Assembly: GCF_000972385.1 (NCBI RefSeq)
Contig: NZ_JXTE01000018.1
Coordinates: 1 to 64,000 of the forward strand
Length of the DNA: 64,000 nucleotides
Source of the DNA: Streptomyces sp. WM6386
Lineage (GTDB): Bacteria > Actinomycetota > Actinomycetes > Streptomycetales > Streptomycetaceae
Reading direction: 5' to 3'
How positions within the stretch are numbered: position 1 is the stretch's first letter; each line of letters begins with the position of its first letter. Under the pieces are notes generated by a model, which saw only the letters and a program-made list of their open reading frames with translations, made no database searches and was not told the DNA's origin. The position numbers and the translations under genes are program-made. This document shows, one piece after another, positions 49,138 through 56,790 of this stretch.

Positions 49138-50442
49138 TCACCCGGTCCGATCCAGCAGCAGCACAGCCACGTCGTCCGTCAGCTCGCCGCCGTTCAGTTC
49201 CCGCACCTCGCCGACGGCCGCCCGCAGCAGCGCTTCCCCCTGCAGCCCTTCGGACAGCTGCCGACGGACCATCTCCACCATGCCGTCCTGACCGAGTCGC
49301 TCCTTGCCGACCCCGACCCGCCCCTCGATCAGCCCGTCGGTGTAGAGCATCAGACTCCACTCCCGCCCCAGCTCCACCTGCATCCGCGGCCACCGGGCAC
49401 CGGGCAGCAGCCCGAGCGCCGGCCCGTTGTTGTCGTACGGCAACAGCCGCGCCGGCCGCCCCGGCCGCGCGACCAAAGGCGCCGGGTGCCCCGCGAGGCA
49501 CAGCCCCGCCCGACGCCCGTCCGGCGCGATGTCCACCGTGCACAGCGTTGCGAAGATCTCTTCGTCGGACCGTTCGTGCTCAAGGACCTGCTGCAAGGTG
49601 CCGAGCAGTTCGTCCCCGCACAGCCCCGCCAGGGTCAGCGCCCGCCACGCGATCCGCAGCTCCACACCGAGCGCCGCCTCGTCGGGCCCGTGCCCGCAGA
49701 CGTCGCCGATCATGGCGTGGACCGTGCCGTCGGGAGTGCGGACGACGTCGTAGAAGTCGCCGCCGAGGAGCGCACGTGAACGCCCCGGCCGGTAGCGCGC
49801 GGCGAACCGCAGTGAGGAGCCCTCCAGGAGCGGCGTGGGCAGCAGCCCCCGCTCCAGGCGGCGGTTCTCCTGCGCCCGCAACCGGCCCTCGGCGAGCCTG
49901 CGCTCGGCCGTGTCGGAACGTTTCCTCTCGACGGCGTAGCGGATCGCCCGGCTCAGCAGTCGGCTGTCCAGTTCATCCCGGAAGAGGTAGTCCTGGGCGC
50001 CGACGCGTACGGCCTCCGTGCCGCGCTCGGCGTCGCCGGAGGCGGTGAGGGCGAGCACGGCGTGCCGGGGCGCGAGCTCCAGTACGTGCTTGAGCACGGC
50101 GAGCTCGTCGTCACCGCCGCGCACGGGGGCGGGCAGCGCGAGGTCCAGCAGGATGCAGTGGACGTCGTCGGTGAGCAGCCGCTCGGCCTCGGTGAGATTG
50201 CGGGCGGTGCGGACGCGGATGGGGTTGCCGGCGGCATCGAGGAGCTCCGGCACGAGCGTCGAGCCACCGGGATCGTCCTCGATCACCAGCAGCGTCAGAT
50301 GAGTCGTGCCGTTGTGCTTCTCGATCGTGCCGTCCGTGCGCGGGGCCTCTTCCCTTGAAGGGCCGCCACTTGCGGTTGCGGCCGGCGCCTGACCACTTTC
50401 CACGGCCGGGATCGCTCTCTGCCGCGGTACGGGTACGGGCAT
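49138..50442 (-). CDS. Response-regulator PP2C phosphatase (RsbU/SpoIIE type)
   Basis: 434 residues. Receiver domain at ~50-170: TLLVIEDDPGGSTLV, phospho-acceptor ILLDLALPAP, ALTASGD, and AVRVGAQDYLFRDEL, where Arg-Asp replaces the usual Lys-Pro. A coiled linker (ERRLAEGRLRAQENRRLERG) leads to a PP2C domain with metal aspartates in LLGGDFYDVV, IGDVCGHGPDEA and YTDGLIE, ending GGELTDDVAVLLLDR. Such proteins dephosphorylate anti-sigma antagonists in stress control. ATG at 50442 follows AAGGA. Upstream gap shows nothing else. Confidence 0.92.
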   Translation of the reverse strand: MPVPVPRQRAIPAVESGQAPAATASGGPSREEAPRTDGTIEKHNGTTHLTLLVIEDDPGGSTLVPELLDAAGNPIRVRTARNLTEAERLLTDDVHCILLDLALPAPVRGGDDELAVLKHVLELAPRHAVLALTASGDAERGTEAVRVGAQDYLFRDELDSRLLSRAIRYAVERKRSDTAERRLAEGRLRAQENRRLERGLLPTPLLEGSSLRFAARYRPGRSRALLGGDFYDVVRTPDGTVHAMIGDVCGHGPDEAALGVELRIAWRALTLAGLCGDELLGTLQQVLEHERSDEEIFATLCTVDIAPDGRRAGLCLAGHPAPLVARPGRPARLLPYDNNGPALGLLPGARWPRMQVELGREWSLMLYTDGLIEGRVGVGKERLGQDGMVEMVRRQLSEGLQGEALLRAAVGEVRELNGGELTDDVAVLLLDRTG

Positions 50443-50723
50443 CGTCTTGGGTCCTTCCCTCCCCCCGAGGGCATGGCGGGGCGAGGGACCTCGACCCACC
50501 GACGGGGACCATAGCGGTACTCGGCGCCGCAACGGAATGGTGTAAGGCACCCGGCTCGGCAGGCGGCCGCTGTCATATGCCGCGTTCCCTACCGCAGTTG
50601 GACACCCCGCCCGAGGTGCGGGAATGACGAACGTCACGTCCACGCCGGGTTTGGGAGACCGCCGGCGTGCGGTGCGTCACGTGACCCCGGTCTCAGGTGT
50701 CCGCGACCTCGAATACCCATATT

Positions 50724-51809
50724 TCAGGCGTCCGGCCGCACGACCGCCAGGATCGGCATGGAGCCCGCCCCGGCGATCGTCACCGTCCGCCCCGGCCGCG
50801 GGGCGTGGATGATCGCGCCGTCACCTATGTACATCGCGACATGGCTGGCATCGGCGTTGTAGATGATGAGGTCGCCGGGCCGCATGTCCGCGACGTCGAC
50901 ATGCTTCAGCTGCTTCCACTGCTGCTGCGAGGTCCGCGGAATGGCCTGCCCGGCACTGGCCCAGGCCTGCGAGGTCAGCCCCGAGCAGTCGTAGGACCCC
51001 GGCCCCTCGGCGCCCCATTCGTAGGGCTTGCCTATCTGCGCGCTCGCGTACTCCACGGCCTTCTTGCCCTGTGCGGACGCCTTGCCGTTGATCTCGTCGA
51101 GGATCCCGGAGTCCAGCCAGGCGGTCTGCGCCTGATAGGCGGCCTGCTGCTCCAGCCGGGCGAGGCGCTCCTTCTCCTCCTTCTCCAGCTGGGACTCGAG
51201 CTCCTCGGCCGCCGCGATCTGCTTCTTGACCTTCTTCTTGGCGGCGGCCTTCGTCTTCCGGTTGGCCTCGAGCTTGTTCCACTGTGCGGAGGCGTCCTTG
51301 GCGTACTGCTCCAAGTCCTCCTGGGTGCGGGTCATTTCCGCGATGAGACCCTTGGTTGCGCGCTGGCCCTGCAGGATCCGGCCCGCGCCGTTGAGGAACT
51401 GCTGCGGATCGTCGCTGAGCATCAGCTGTGCCTCGTCGGGCAGTCCGCCGGTGCGGTACTGGGCGGCGGCCGCGTCGCCCGCGCGCTTCTCCAGCTCCGC
51501 CAGCTTCTCCTTGCCCTTGACGATCTTCTTCGCCAGCGCCACGATCGCGGCGGACTGCTGGTCGGCGGCTTCCTCGGCGGCGTTGTACTCGTCCGTGGCG
51601 ACGGCGGCGTCGTGATAGAGGTCGTCCAGCTTCTTGCGTACGGCCTCAAGGTCCTTGTTGGTCCCGCCGGCAGCGGATGCCGATGGCGTGGGGCTGGGAC
51701 TGGGACTGGGACTGGGACTGGCGAACGCCGTACCCGGCGCCGCGAGCACCGTGACCGCACAGACCACGGTCACAGCAGCCGTCACCAGCCCGCGCTTGCC
51801 CGCACCCAT
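50724..51809 (-). CDS. Secreted NlpC/P60 peptidoglycan endopeptidase
   Basis: 361 residues, RipA-like. A signal peptide (LVTAAVTVVCAVTVLAAPG) is followed by a Ser-Pro repeat (ASPSPSPSPSPTPSAS), a long coiled coil (~residues 50-235) that probably inhibits or localises the enzyme, and the catalytic NlpC/P60 domain: Cys in GSYDCSGLTSQAW, His in DASHVAMYIGDG, third residue in IIHAPRPG. It cleaves stem peptides during growth or septation. ATG at 51809. No c-di-AMP riboswitch is evident upstream. Confidence 0.93.
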   Translation of the reverse strand: MGAGKRGLVTAAVTVVCAVTVLAAPGTAFASPSPSPSPSPTPSASAAGGTNKDLEAVRKKLDDLYHDAAVATDEYNAAEEAADQQSAAIVALAKKIVKGKEKLAELEKRAGDAAAAQYRTGGLPDEAQLMLSDDPQQFLNGAGRILQGQRATKGLIAEMTRTQEDLEQYAKDASAQWNKLEANRKTKAAAKKKVKKQIAAAEELESQLEKEEKERLARLEQQAAYQAQTAWLDSGILDEINGKASAQGKKAVEYASAQIGKPYEWGAEGPGSYDCSGLTSQAWASAGQAIPRTSQQQWKQLKHVDVADMRPGDLIIYNADASHVAMYIGDGAIIHAPRPGRTVTIAGAGSMPILAVVRPDA

Positions 51810-52000
51810 ACCCCAGCCCCCAAAACCTGATTTACCGTCAGTAACTTACGGACGCCCGGGGATCGTGCCATGTCGTGACAGAAAACGACAGAGGCAGTAC
51901 GTCCATCCCCCTGATCCACCCGCCCCATGACGATCTCCCCGCCTTTGTGACGAACGACTCACGGAGATCGTTCCCCGCAGGTCAGGCAGGCAAGTGAGGT

Positions 52001-52795
52001 TCACCCGCGCGGGGCCAACGCCCCCCACGCCACGGTGACTTCACCCTGACGCCACCGCACCGGCCCATCGGTCAGCGGCCAGTCGGCGGTCAGATCCCGC
52101 ACCGCCCGGATCCAGCGCTGGCGGGCGCCGTACGAGGCGTAGGGCGCGGCGGCGGCCCAGGCGCGGTCGAAGTCGCGCAGGAAGGCGTGCACGGGCTCAC
52201 CAGGGACGTTGCGGTGAATGAGGGCTTTCGGCAGTCGCTCGGCGAGGTCGGACGGCCGCTCCAGCGACCCCAGCCGGGTCGCGAAGGTGACCGTCCGCGG
52301 CCCCTCCGGTCCGAGCGCGACCCACACATGCCGCCGCCCGATCTCGTCACACGTCCCCTCGACGAGCAGTCCACCCTGCGCGAGCCGCGCACACAGCCGC
52401 GCCCACACCTCGGCGACCTCGCCCTCGTCGTACTGCCGCAGCACATTGGCGGCCCGGATCAGCATCGGCCGCGGCTGGACCGCAAGCTCGAACCCTCCGT
52501 GCCGGAACTCGAGCCCCTCCCGCTCGTACGGCTTCGCGGCCGCGACCCGGGCGGGCTCGATCTCCACGCCCACGACACGCGCGTGTGGGGCGACGGTTCG
52601 GAGGCGCTGCAGCAGCTCGACGGCGGTCCAGGGGGCGGCCCCGTATCCGAGGTCGATGGCGAGGGGGTCGCCGGTCCGCCGCAGTTCGGGCCCATGGGTC
52701 GCGGTGATCCAGCGGTCCATGCGGCGCAGCCGGTTGGGGTTGGTGGTCCCGCGCGTCACTGTGCCCACGGGGCGGCTGGTGGCACGGGGTGTCAT
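52001..52795 (-). CDS. Class I SAM-dependent methyltransferase
   Basis: 264 residues. The SAM-binding motif I is AIDLGYGAAPWTAVELL, motif II VVGVEIEPARVAAAK, and later LVEGTCDEIGRRHVW. The N-terminus NPNRLRRMDRWI is characteristic of a conserved Streptomyces family of unknown substrate encoded just before mshA. ATG at 52795 (MTPRATSRP); a longer frame upstream looks non-coding. Confidence 0.85.
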   Translation of the reverse strand: MTPRATSRPVGTVTRGTTNPNRLRRMDRWITATHGPELRRTGDPLAIDLGYGAAPWTAVELLQRLRTVAPHARVVGVEIEPARVAAAKPYEREGLEFRHGGFELAVQPRPMLIRAANVLRQYDEGEVAEVWARLCARLAQGGLLVEGTCDEIGRRHVWVALGPEGPRTVTFATRLGSLERPSDLAERLPKALIHRNVPGEPVHAFLRDFDRAWAAAAPYASYGARQRWIRAVRDLTADWPLTDGPVRWRQGEVTVAWGALAPRG

Positions 52796-52903
52796 GCCTA
52801 CGAGGGTATGCGTGCTGACGGCGCCGAGGTTTCTCGCCCCCGCCGCCCCTACCCGTCCCTCCCTGGGGCCTGCGCCCCCAGACCTCCGCTGTCGGCCCTG
52901 AAC

Positions 52904-52935
52904 GGGCCTCGTCCTCAAACGCCGGACGGGCTGAA
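52904..52935. repeat. Dispersed palindromic element, copy 2 (half)
   Basis: Identical over 32 bases to positions 1-32; the second hairpin arm is absent here. A small hairpin GGGGC-CTGC-GCCCC precedes it at 52866-52879. It lies in the 304-base gap between the divergent methyltransferase and mshA genes, which otherwise holds the mshA promoter region. Confidence 0.85.
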
Positions 52936-53099
52936 GGATCCCTGACGCACCCACCCTCCGAACAGTTGAGCGATCCCCGGTAATGGCTCAGCAAAGTTCA
53001 CCGCGCCCGGAATGGGAACCCGCCCCTCCGATGTTGCACCCCCGTGGAGGGCACCCCACACCCTCCGTCAGGCATGCCCGCTGCGAGGAGGACCGCCAC

Positions 53100-54437
53100 G
53101 TGAGCCAGTACGTCAGCAGGCTCGGGCGTCGCTCCCCGGCCGCGCCCCCGCGGCTGAGGCTGCACCGCCGCCCCCGCCGTATCGCGATGCTCTCCGTGCA
53201 CACCTCCCCGCTCCACCAGCCCGGCACCGGCGACGCCGGCGGCATGAACGTCTACATCGTCGAGCTGGCGCAGCGCCTCGCCGCGATCAACATCGAGGTC
53301 GAGATCTTCACGCGCGCGACGACCGCCGCACTGGAGCCGACGGTCCAGCTCGCCCCCGGCGTACTCGTCCGCCACGTCGACGCCGGGCCCTACGAGGGCC
53401 TTGCCAAGGAGGAGCTCCCCGCCCAGCTGTGCGCCTTCACACACGGCGTGATGCAGGCATGGGCCGGCCACCGCCCCGGCTACTACGACCTCGTCCACTC
53501 TCACTACTGGCTCTCCGGCCACGTCGGCTGGCTCGCCGCCCAGCGCTGGGGTGTCCCCCTGGTCCACGCCATGCACACCATGGCCAAGGTCAAGAACGCC
53601 AACCTCGCCGACGGCGACACCCCCGAGCCCGCCGCCCGCGTCATCGGCGAGACCCAGATCGTCGACGCCGCGGACCGCCTCATCGCCAACACGGCGGAGG
53701 AGGTCGACGAGCTCGTACGCCACTACAGCGCGGACCCTGGCAAGGTCGCCGTGGTCCACCCCGGCGTCAACCTGGACCGCTTCAGCCCCGCCGACGGCCG
53801 CGCCGCCGCCCGCGCCCGCCTCGACCTCCCCCAGGACGCCCTCATCCCGCTCTTCGCGGGCCGCATCCAGCCCCTGAAGGCCCCCGACATCCTCCTGCGC
53901 GCCATCGCCGTCCTCCTCGACGAGCGCCCCGAGCTGCGCTCCCGCCTGGTCGTGCCCATCGTCGGCGGCCCCAGCGGCAGCGGCCTCGCCAAGCCCGAGG
54001 GCCTGCAGAAGCTGGCCGCCCGGCTCGGCATCGCGGACGTCGTACGGTTCCGTCCGCCCGTCGGCCAGGAACAGCTCGCGGACTGGTTCCGGGCCGCGTC
54101 CGTGCTGGTCATGCCGTCGTACAGCGAGTCCTTCGGCCTGGTCGCCATAGAGGCCCAGGCGGCCGGCACACCCGTCCTCGCGGCAGCGGTGGGCGGCCTG
54201 CCGGTGGCCGTGCGCGACCACCAGACGGGCTTCCTCGTACGAGGCCACAACCCCGCCGACTACGCGCGCGTGCTCCGCGACCTCGCCGACGACCCCCATC
54301 TCGCACCCCGCATGGGCGAGGCCGCCGCCCGGCACGCGCAGTCCTTCGGCTGGGACACCGCGGCCGCCGCGACGGCGGACGTCTACACGGCCGCGATGCA
54401 GGCCCACCGGCGTCGCGTACGCTCCCACCATGGCTGA
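53100..54437 (+). CDS. mshA: D-inositol-3-phosphate glycosyltransferase MshA
   Basis: First enzyme of mycothiol synthesis: it joins UDP-GlcNAc to inositol 3-phosphate. 445 residues, GT-B fold. The N-terminal half has SVHTSPLHQPGTGDAGGMNV (donor/acceptor loop), SHYWLSGHVGW and HTMAKVKNANLADGD; the C-terminal half has FAGRIQPLKAPDILLRAI, and MPSYSESFGLVAIEAQAAGT with the E-x7-E motif. GTG at 53100 (MSQYVSRLGRRS) has GAGGAGG upstream. ybjN overlaps its end by 8 bases. mshD is 52 kb away. Confidence 0.96.
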   Translation: MSQYVSRLGRRSPAAPPRLRLHRRPRRIAMLSVHTSPLHQPGTGDAGGMNVYIVELAQRLAAINIEVEIFTRATTAALEPTVQLAPGVLVRHVDAGPYEGLAKEELPAQLCAFTHGVMQAWAGHRPGYYDLVHSHYWLSGHVGWLAAQRWGVPLVHAMHTMAKVKNANLADGDTPEPAARVIGETQIVDAADRLIANTAEEVDELVRHYSADPGKVAVVHPGVNLDRFSPADGRAAARARLDLPQDALIPLFAGRIQPLKAPDILLRAIAVLLDERPELRSRLVVPIVGGPSGSGLAKPEGLQKLAARLGIADVVRFRPPVGQEQLADWFRAASVLVMPSYSESFGLVAIEAQAAGTPVLAAAVGGLPVAVRDHQTGFLVRGHNPADYARVLRDLADDPHLAPRMGEAAARHAQSFGWDTAAAATADVYTAAMQAHRRRVRSHHG

Positions 54438-54948
54438 GGAGCAGAAGGCGGCGCAGGTCATCGAGGGCGTCCTCAAGGACAACGACCTGGAGTGGGAGAG
54501 CCCGGCCCCCGGCAATTACGTCGTCCAGCTCCCCGGCACCCGCAAGCTGAAGACGACGGTCTCCCTCCTGGTCGGCCGCCACTCCCTCTCCCTGAACGCC
54601 TTCGTCGTCCGCCACCCCGACGAGAACGAGTCCGGCGTCCACCGCTGGCTCTTGGAGCGCAACCTCAAGCTGTACGGCGTGAGTTACGCCGTGGACCGGC
54701 TCGGCGACGTCTACGTCACCGCCAAGCTCCCCCTCGCCGCCGTCACCGCCGACGAGATCGACCGCCTCCTGGGACAGACCCTGGAGGCGGCGGACGGCAG
54801 CTTCAACACCCTGCTGGAGCTCGGTTTCGCGTCCGCGATCCGCAAGGAGTACGAGTGGCGTGTGGCCCGGGGTGAGCCGACGCGCAACCTGGACGCGTTC
54901 GCCCACCTGACCCAGCGCCCGGCCGATCCGTCCGACCGGTCCGACTGA
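54430..54948 (+). CDS. YbjN-domain protein
   Basis: 172 residues of the YbjN/type III chaperone-like fold: KAAQVIEGVLKDNDLEWESP, VSLLVGRHSLSLNAFVVRHP and DRLLGQTLEAADGSFNTLLE. In actinobacteria it follows mshA, here overlapping it by 8 bases, so it is cotranscribed; its part in mycothiol metabolism or sigma-factor control is unknown. ATG at 54430. Confidence 0.9.
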   Translation: MAEEQKAAQVIEGVLKDNDLEWESPAPGNYVVQLPGTRKLKTTVSLLVGRHSLSLNAFVVRHPDENESGVHRWLLERNLKLYGVSYAVDRLGDVYVTAKLPLAAVTADEIDRLLGQTLEAADGSFNTLLELGFASAIRKEYEWRVARGEPTRNLDAFAHLTQRPADPSDRSD

Positions 54949-54963
54949 CTCCGGGCCGGCGCG

Positions 54964-55464
54964 TCAGGAGTTGCCGGGCGGCAGGGACGAGTCCGGCTGA
55001 GGCTCGCTGGTGGGATCGGGGTTTTCGCCGGAGGGGTCGGCCTTGTCGAGCTCGTCGGCGAACGCGCGCAGGGCGTCCGCCAGTTCCTTCTTGGTCGGCA
55101 ACTCGTCGACCTTCTTGTCGAGCTCCGCGATACGTCGGTTGAGCTCGTCCAGCTCACTGGGCGTGGACGGCTCGCCGGTGGGTTCGTCGGTGGGTTCCGG
55201 GGTGGGGTCGTCGGGTTCCGTGAACGTCGGGCTCGGGTCGCTGCCGCCGTCGGAGCCGGAGCCGCCTGTGCCCCCTTCCGCCGGGACACTGATCTCCACG
55301 GAGGGTTCGGCGGTGGGTTCGTCGTCCGAGGTCGCCGCGAGGGCGGCGCCGACGCTGAGGGCGACCAGGGCGGCCGCGCCGACGACGGCGGTCGAGAGAC
55401 GTCTGGCTCTCAAGGTGCGGCCGGGCTGTGAAGTGCCTTGTGTGTCTTGTGAGTTGTTGGCCAT
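54964..55464 (-). CDS. Secreted or anchored protein with Pro/Thr-rich linker and coiled coil
   Basis: 166 residues. A basic start (TLRARRLSTAVVGAAALVAL) gives a signal-anchor; then an acidic Pro/Thr/Gly region (SVPAEGGTGGSGSDGG, EPTDEPTGEPSTPSE), then a heptad helix (LDELNRRIAELDKKVDELPT ... ALRAFADELDKA). This resembles small surface proteins that multimerise by coiled coil. No catalytic motif. Function unknown. ATG at 55464; convergent with ybjN. Confidence 0.75.
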   Translation of the reverse strand: MANNSQDTQGTSQPGRTLRARRLSTAVVGAAALVALSVGAALAATSDDEPTAEPSVEISVPAEGGTGGSGSDGGSDPSPTFTEPDDPTPEPTDEPTGEPSTPSELDELNRRIAELDKKVDELPTKKELADALRAFADELDKADPSGENPDPTSEPQPDSSLPPGNS

Positions 55465-55487
55465 GGGCCGACGCTAGGCGGCATTGA

Positions 55488-56303
55488 TCACCGGACGGGC
55501 GTCTTCCGTCGAAGGGAGTTCGTGTACCGCCCGGGCGTGACCCCCACCAACTTCCTGAAGTGCCGGGTGAGATGGGACTGGTCGAAGAAGCCGGTGGAGC
55601 CGGCCACCTCACTCGGCCGCACCCCGTCGAGCAGCAGACGCCGGGCGCGGTCGACGCGGCGGGAGTTGAGGTACTGGTGCGGGGCTATGCCGTAGGCGGC
55701 GCTGAACGCCCGCACCAGATGGGCGGGATGCGCGTGCACCAGCGCGGCGGCCTCGTCGAGGGCGATCCCCTCGACCACCCGCTCGTCGAGGAGCTCGCGC
55801 AGCCGGCGGGCGAGGGCGGGGTCGGCGCGCGGGACGTCGGTGACCAGACGCGGCCGCAGCTGAGCGGTGAGCCGTTCCCCGATGAACGTCAGCCTGCTCG
55901 CGGCCTCCAGCTCGTCGCCGGGATGGTCCAGGGCGTGGTGCAACTGCCCGACGCGCTGCCGCAGCAGGGGGTCCCGCAGATCGGGGGTGTCGACGGCGGA
56001 CCCGACGAGATCCTCGCCCAGCAGCGAGGTGTCGAGATAGACGACCCGCTTGCGGAAACCGTCCGGCGTGACGGGGGAGCCGTTGTGCGGGACGTGCGGC
56101 GGCAGCAGGGACACCGTGTCGTGCGGGGTGCCGTGCTCGTGCCGGTCGAGGTCGTACCGTACGGCCCCGTCGTCCACGATCAGCAGCGTCCACGCGTCAT
56201 GGACGTGCATCGGGTATTCGTACCCGGTGAAGTGCGCGTGGAAGACCTCCACGACGCCCGGGACGGCGGGGCGCCACGCGGAGACGGTCTGCCGGGTGGC
56301 CAT
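55488..56303 (-). CDS. AraC-family regulator
   Basis: 271 residues: N-terminal cupin-like arm (YEYPMHVHDAWTLLIVDDGA, LLPPHVPHNG) and C-terminal double helix-turn-helix (LDEAAALVHAHPAHLVRAFS; RPSEVAGSTGFFDQSHLTRH and FRKLVGVTPGRY). It is divergent from a DUF2000 gene 50 bases away, which it likely controls; the pairing recurs in bacteria. ATG at 56303 (MATRQTVSAWRP). Confidence 0.92.
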   Translation of the reverse strand: MATRQTVSAWRPAVPGVVEVFHAHFTGYEYPMHVHDAWTLLIVDDGAVRYDLDRHEHGTPHDTVSLLPPHVPHNGSPVTPDGFRKRVVYLDTSLLGEDLVGSAVDTPDLRDPLLRQRVGQLHHALDHPGDELEAASRLTFIGERLTAQLRPRLVTDVPRADPALARRLRELLDERVVEGIALDEAAALVHAHPAHLVRAFSAAYGIAPHQYLNSRRVDRARRLLLDGVRPSEVAGSTGFFDQSHLTRHFRKLVGVTPGRYTNSLRRKTPVR

Positions 56304-56352
56304 GCAAAGAACGTACAAGACGGTGTCGTACGACGTTCGACAGTCTCAGTGC

Positions 56353-56781
56353 ATGAGCGACGAAGCACCCATCCGGTTCGACACCAAGATCGCCGTCCTG
56401 CTGCGGGAGGACCTGGAGCCGTGGCAGCGGCTGAACGTCACCGCGTTCCTTGTCAGCGGCCTTGGCACGGTGGTTCCCGAGGTGGTCGGGGAGCCGTACG
56501 AGGACGCCGACGGGGTGGTCTATCTGCCGATGTTCCGGCAGCCGGTGATGGTTTTCGAGGGGACGAAGGAGACGTTGACGGCGGCGCATGCGCGTGCGCT
56601 GTCCCGGGGGTTGCCGTGCGCGGTGTTCACGGGCGATCTGTTCTCGACGGGGAACGACCGGGACAACCGGGCGGCGGTGCGGGCCGTGGGGACGGGGGAG
56701 CTGGATGTGGTGGGGATTGCGGTCTATGGGGCGCGGAACGGGGTGGACAAGGTGGTGAAGGGGGCGCGGATGCATCCTTGA
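56353..56781 (+). CDS. DUF2000 protein
   Basis: 142 residues. The family start is visible: RFDTKIAVLLREDLEPWQRL and NVTAFLVSGLG; a second strand region is YLPMFRQPVMVFEGT. Structures of relatives show a peptidyl-tRNA-hydrolase-like fold; the role is unknown. It is paired with the divergent AraC gene. ATG at 56353. Confidence 0.88.
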   Translation: MSDEAPIRFDTKIAVLLREDLEPWQRLNVTAFLVSGLGTVVPEVVGEPYEDADGVVYLPMFRQPVMVFEGTKETLTAAHARALSRGLPCAVFTGDLFSTGNDRDNRAAVRAVGTGELDVVGIAVYGARNGVDKVVKGARMHP

Positions 56782-56790
56782 GGGGGCGGG

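Noticed and set aside
51810..52000. c-di-AMP (ydaO) riboswitch before the NlpC/P60 gene
   Set aside because: Some Streptomyces cell-wall hydrolase genes have it, but I could not find its conserved blocks in this short leader.
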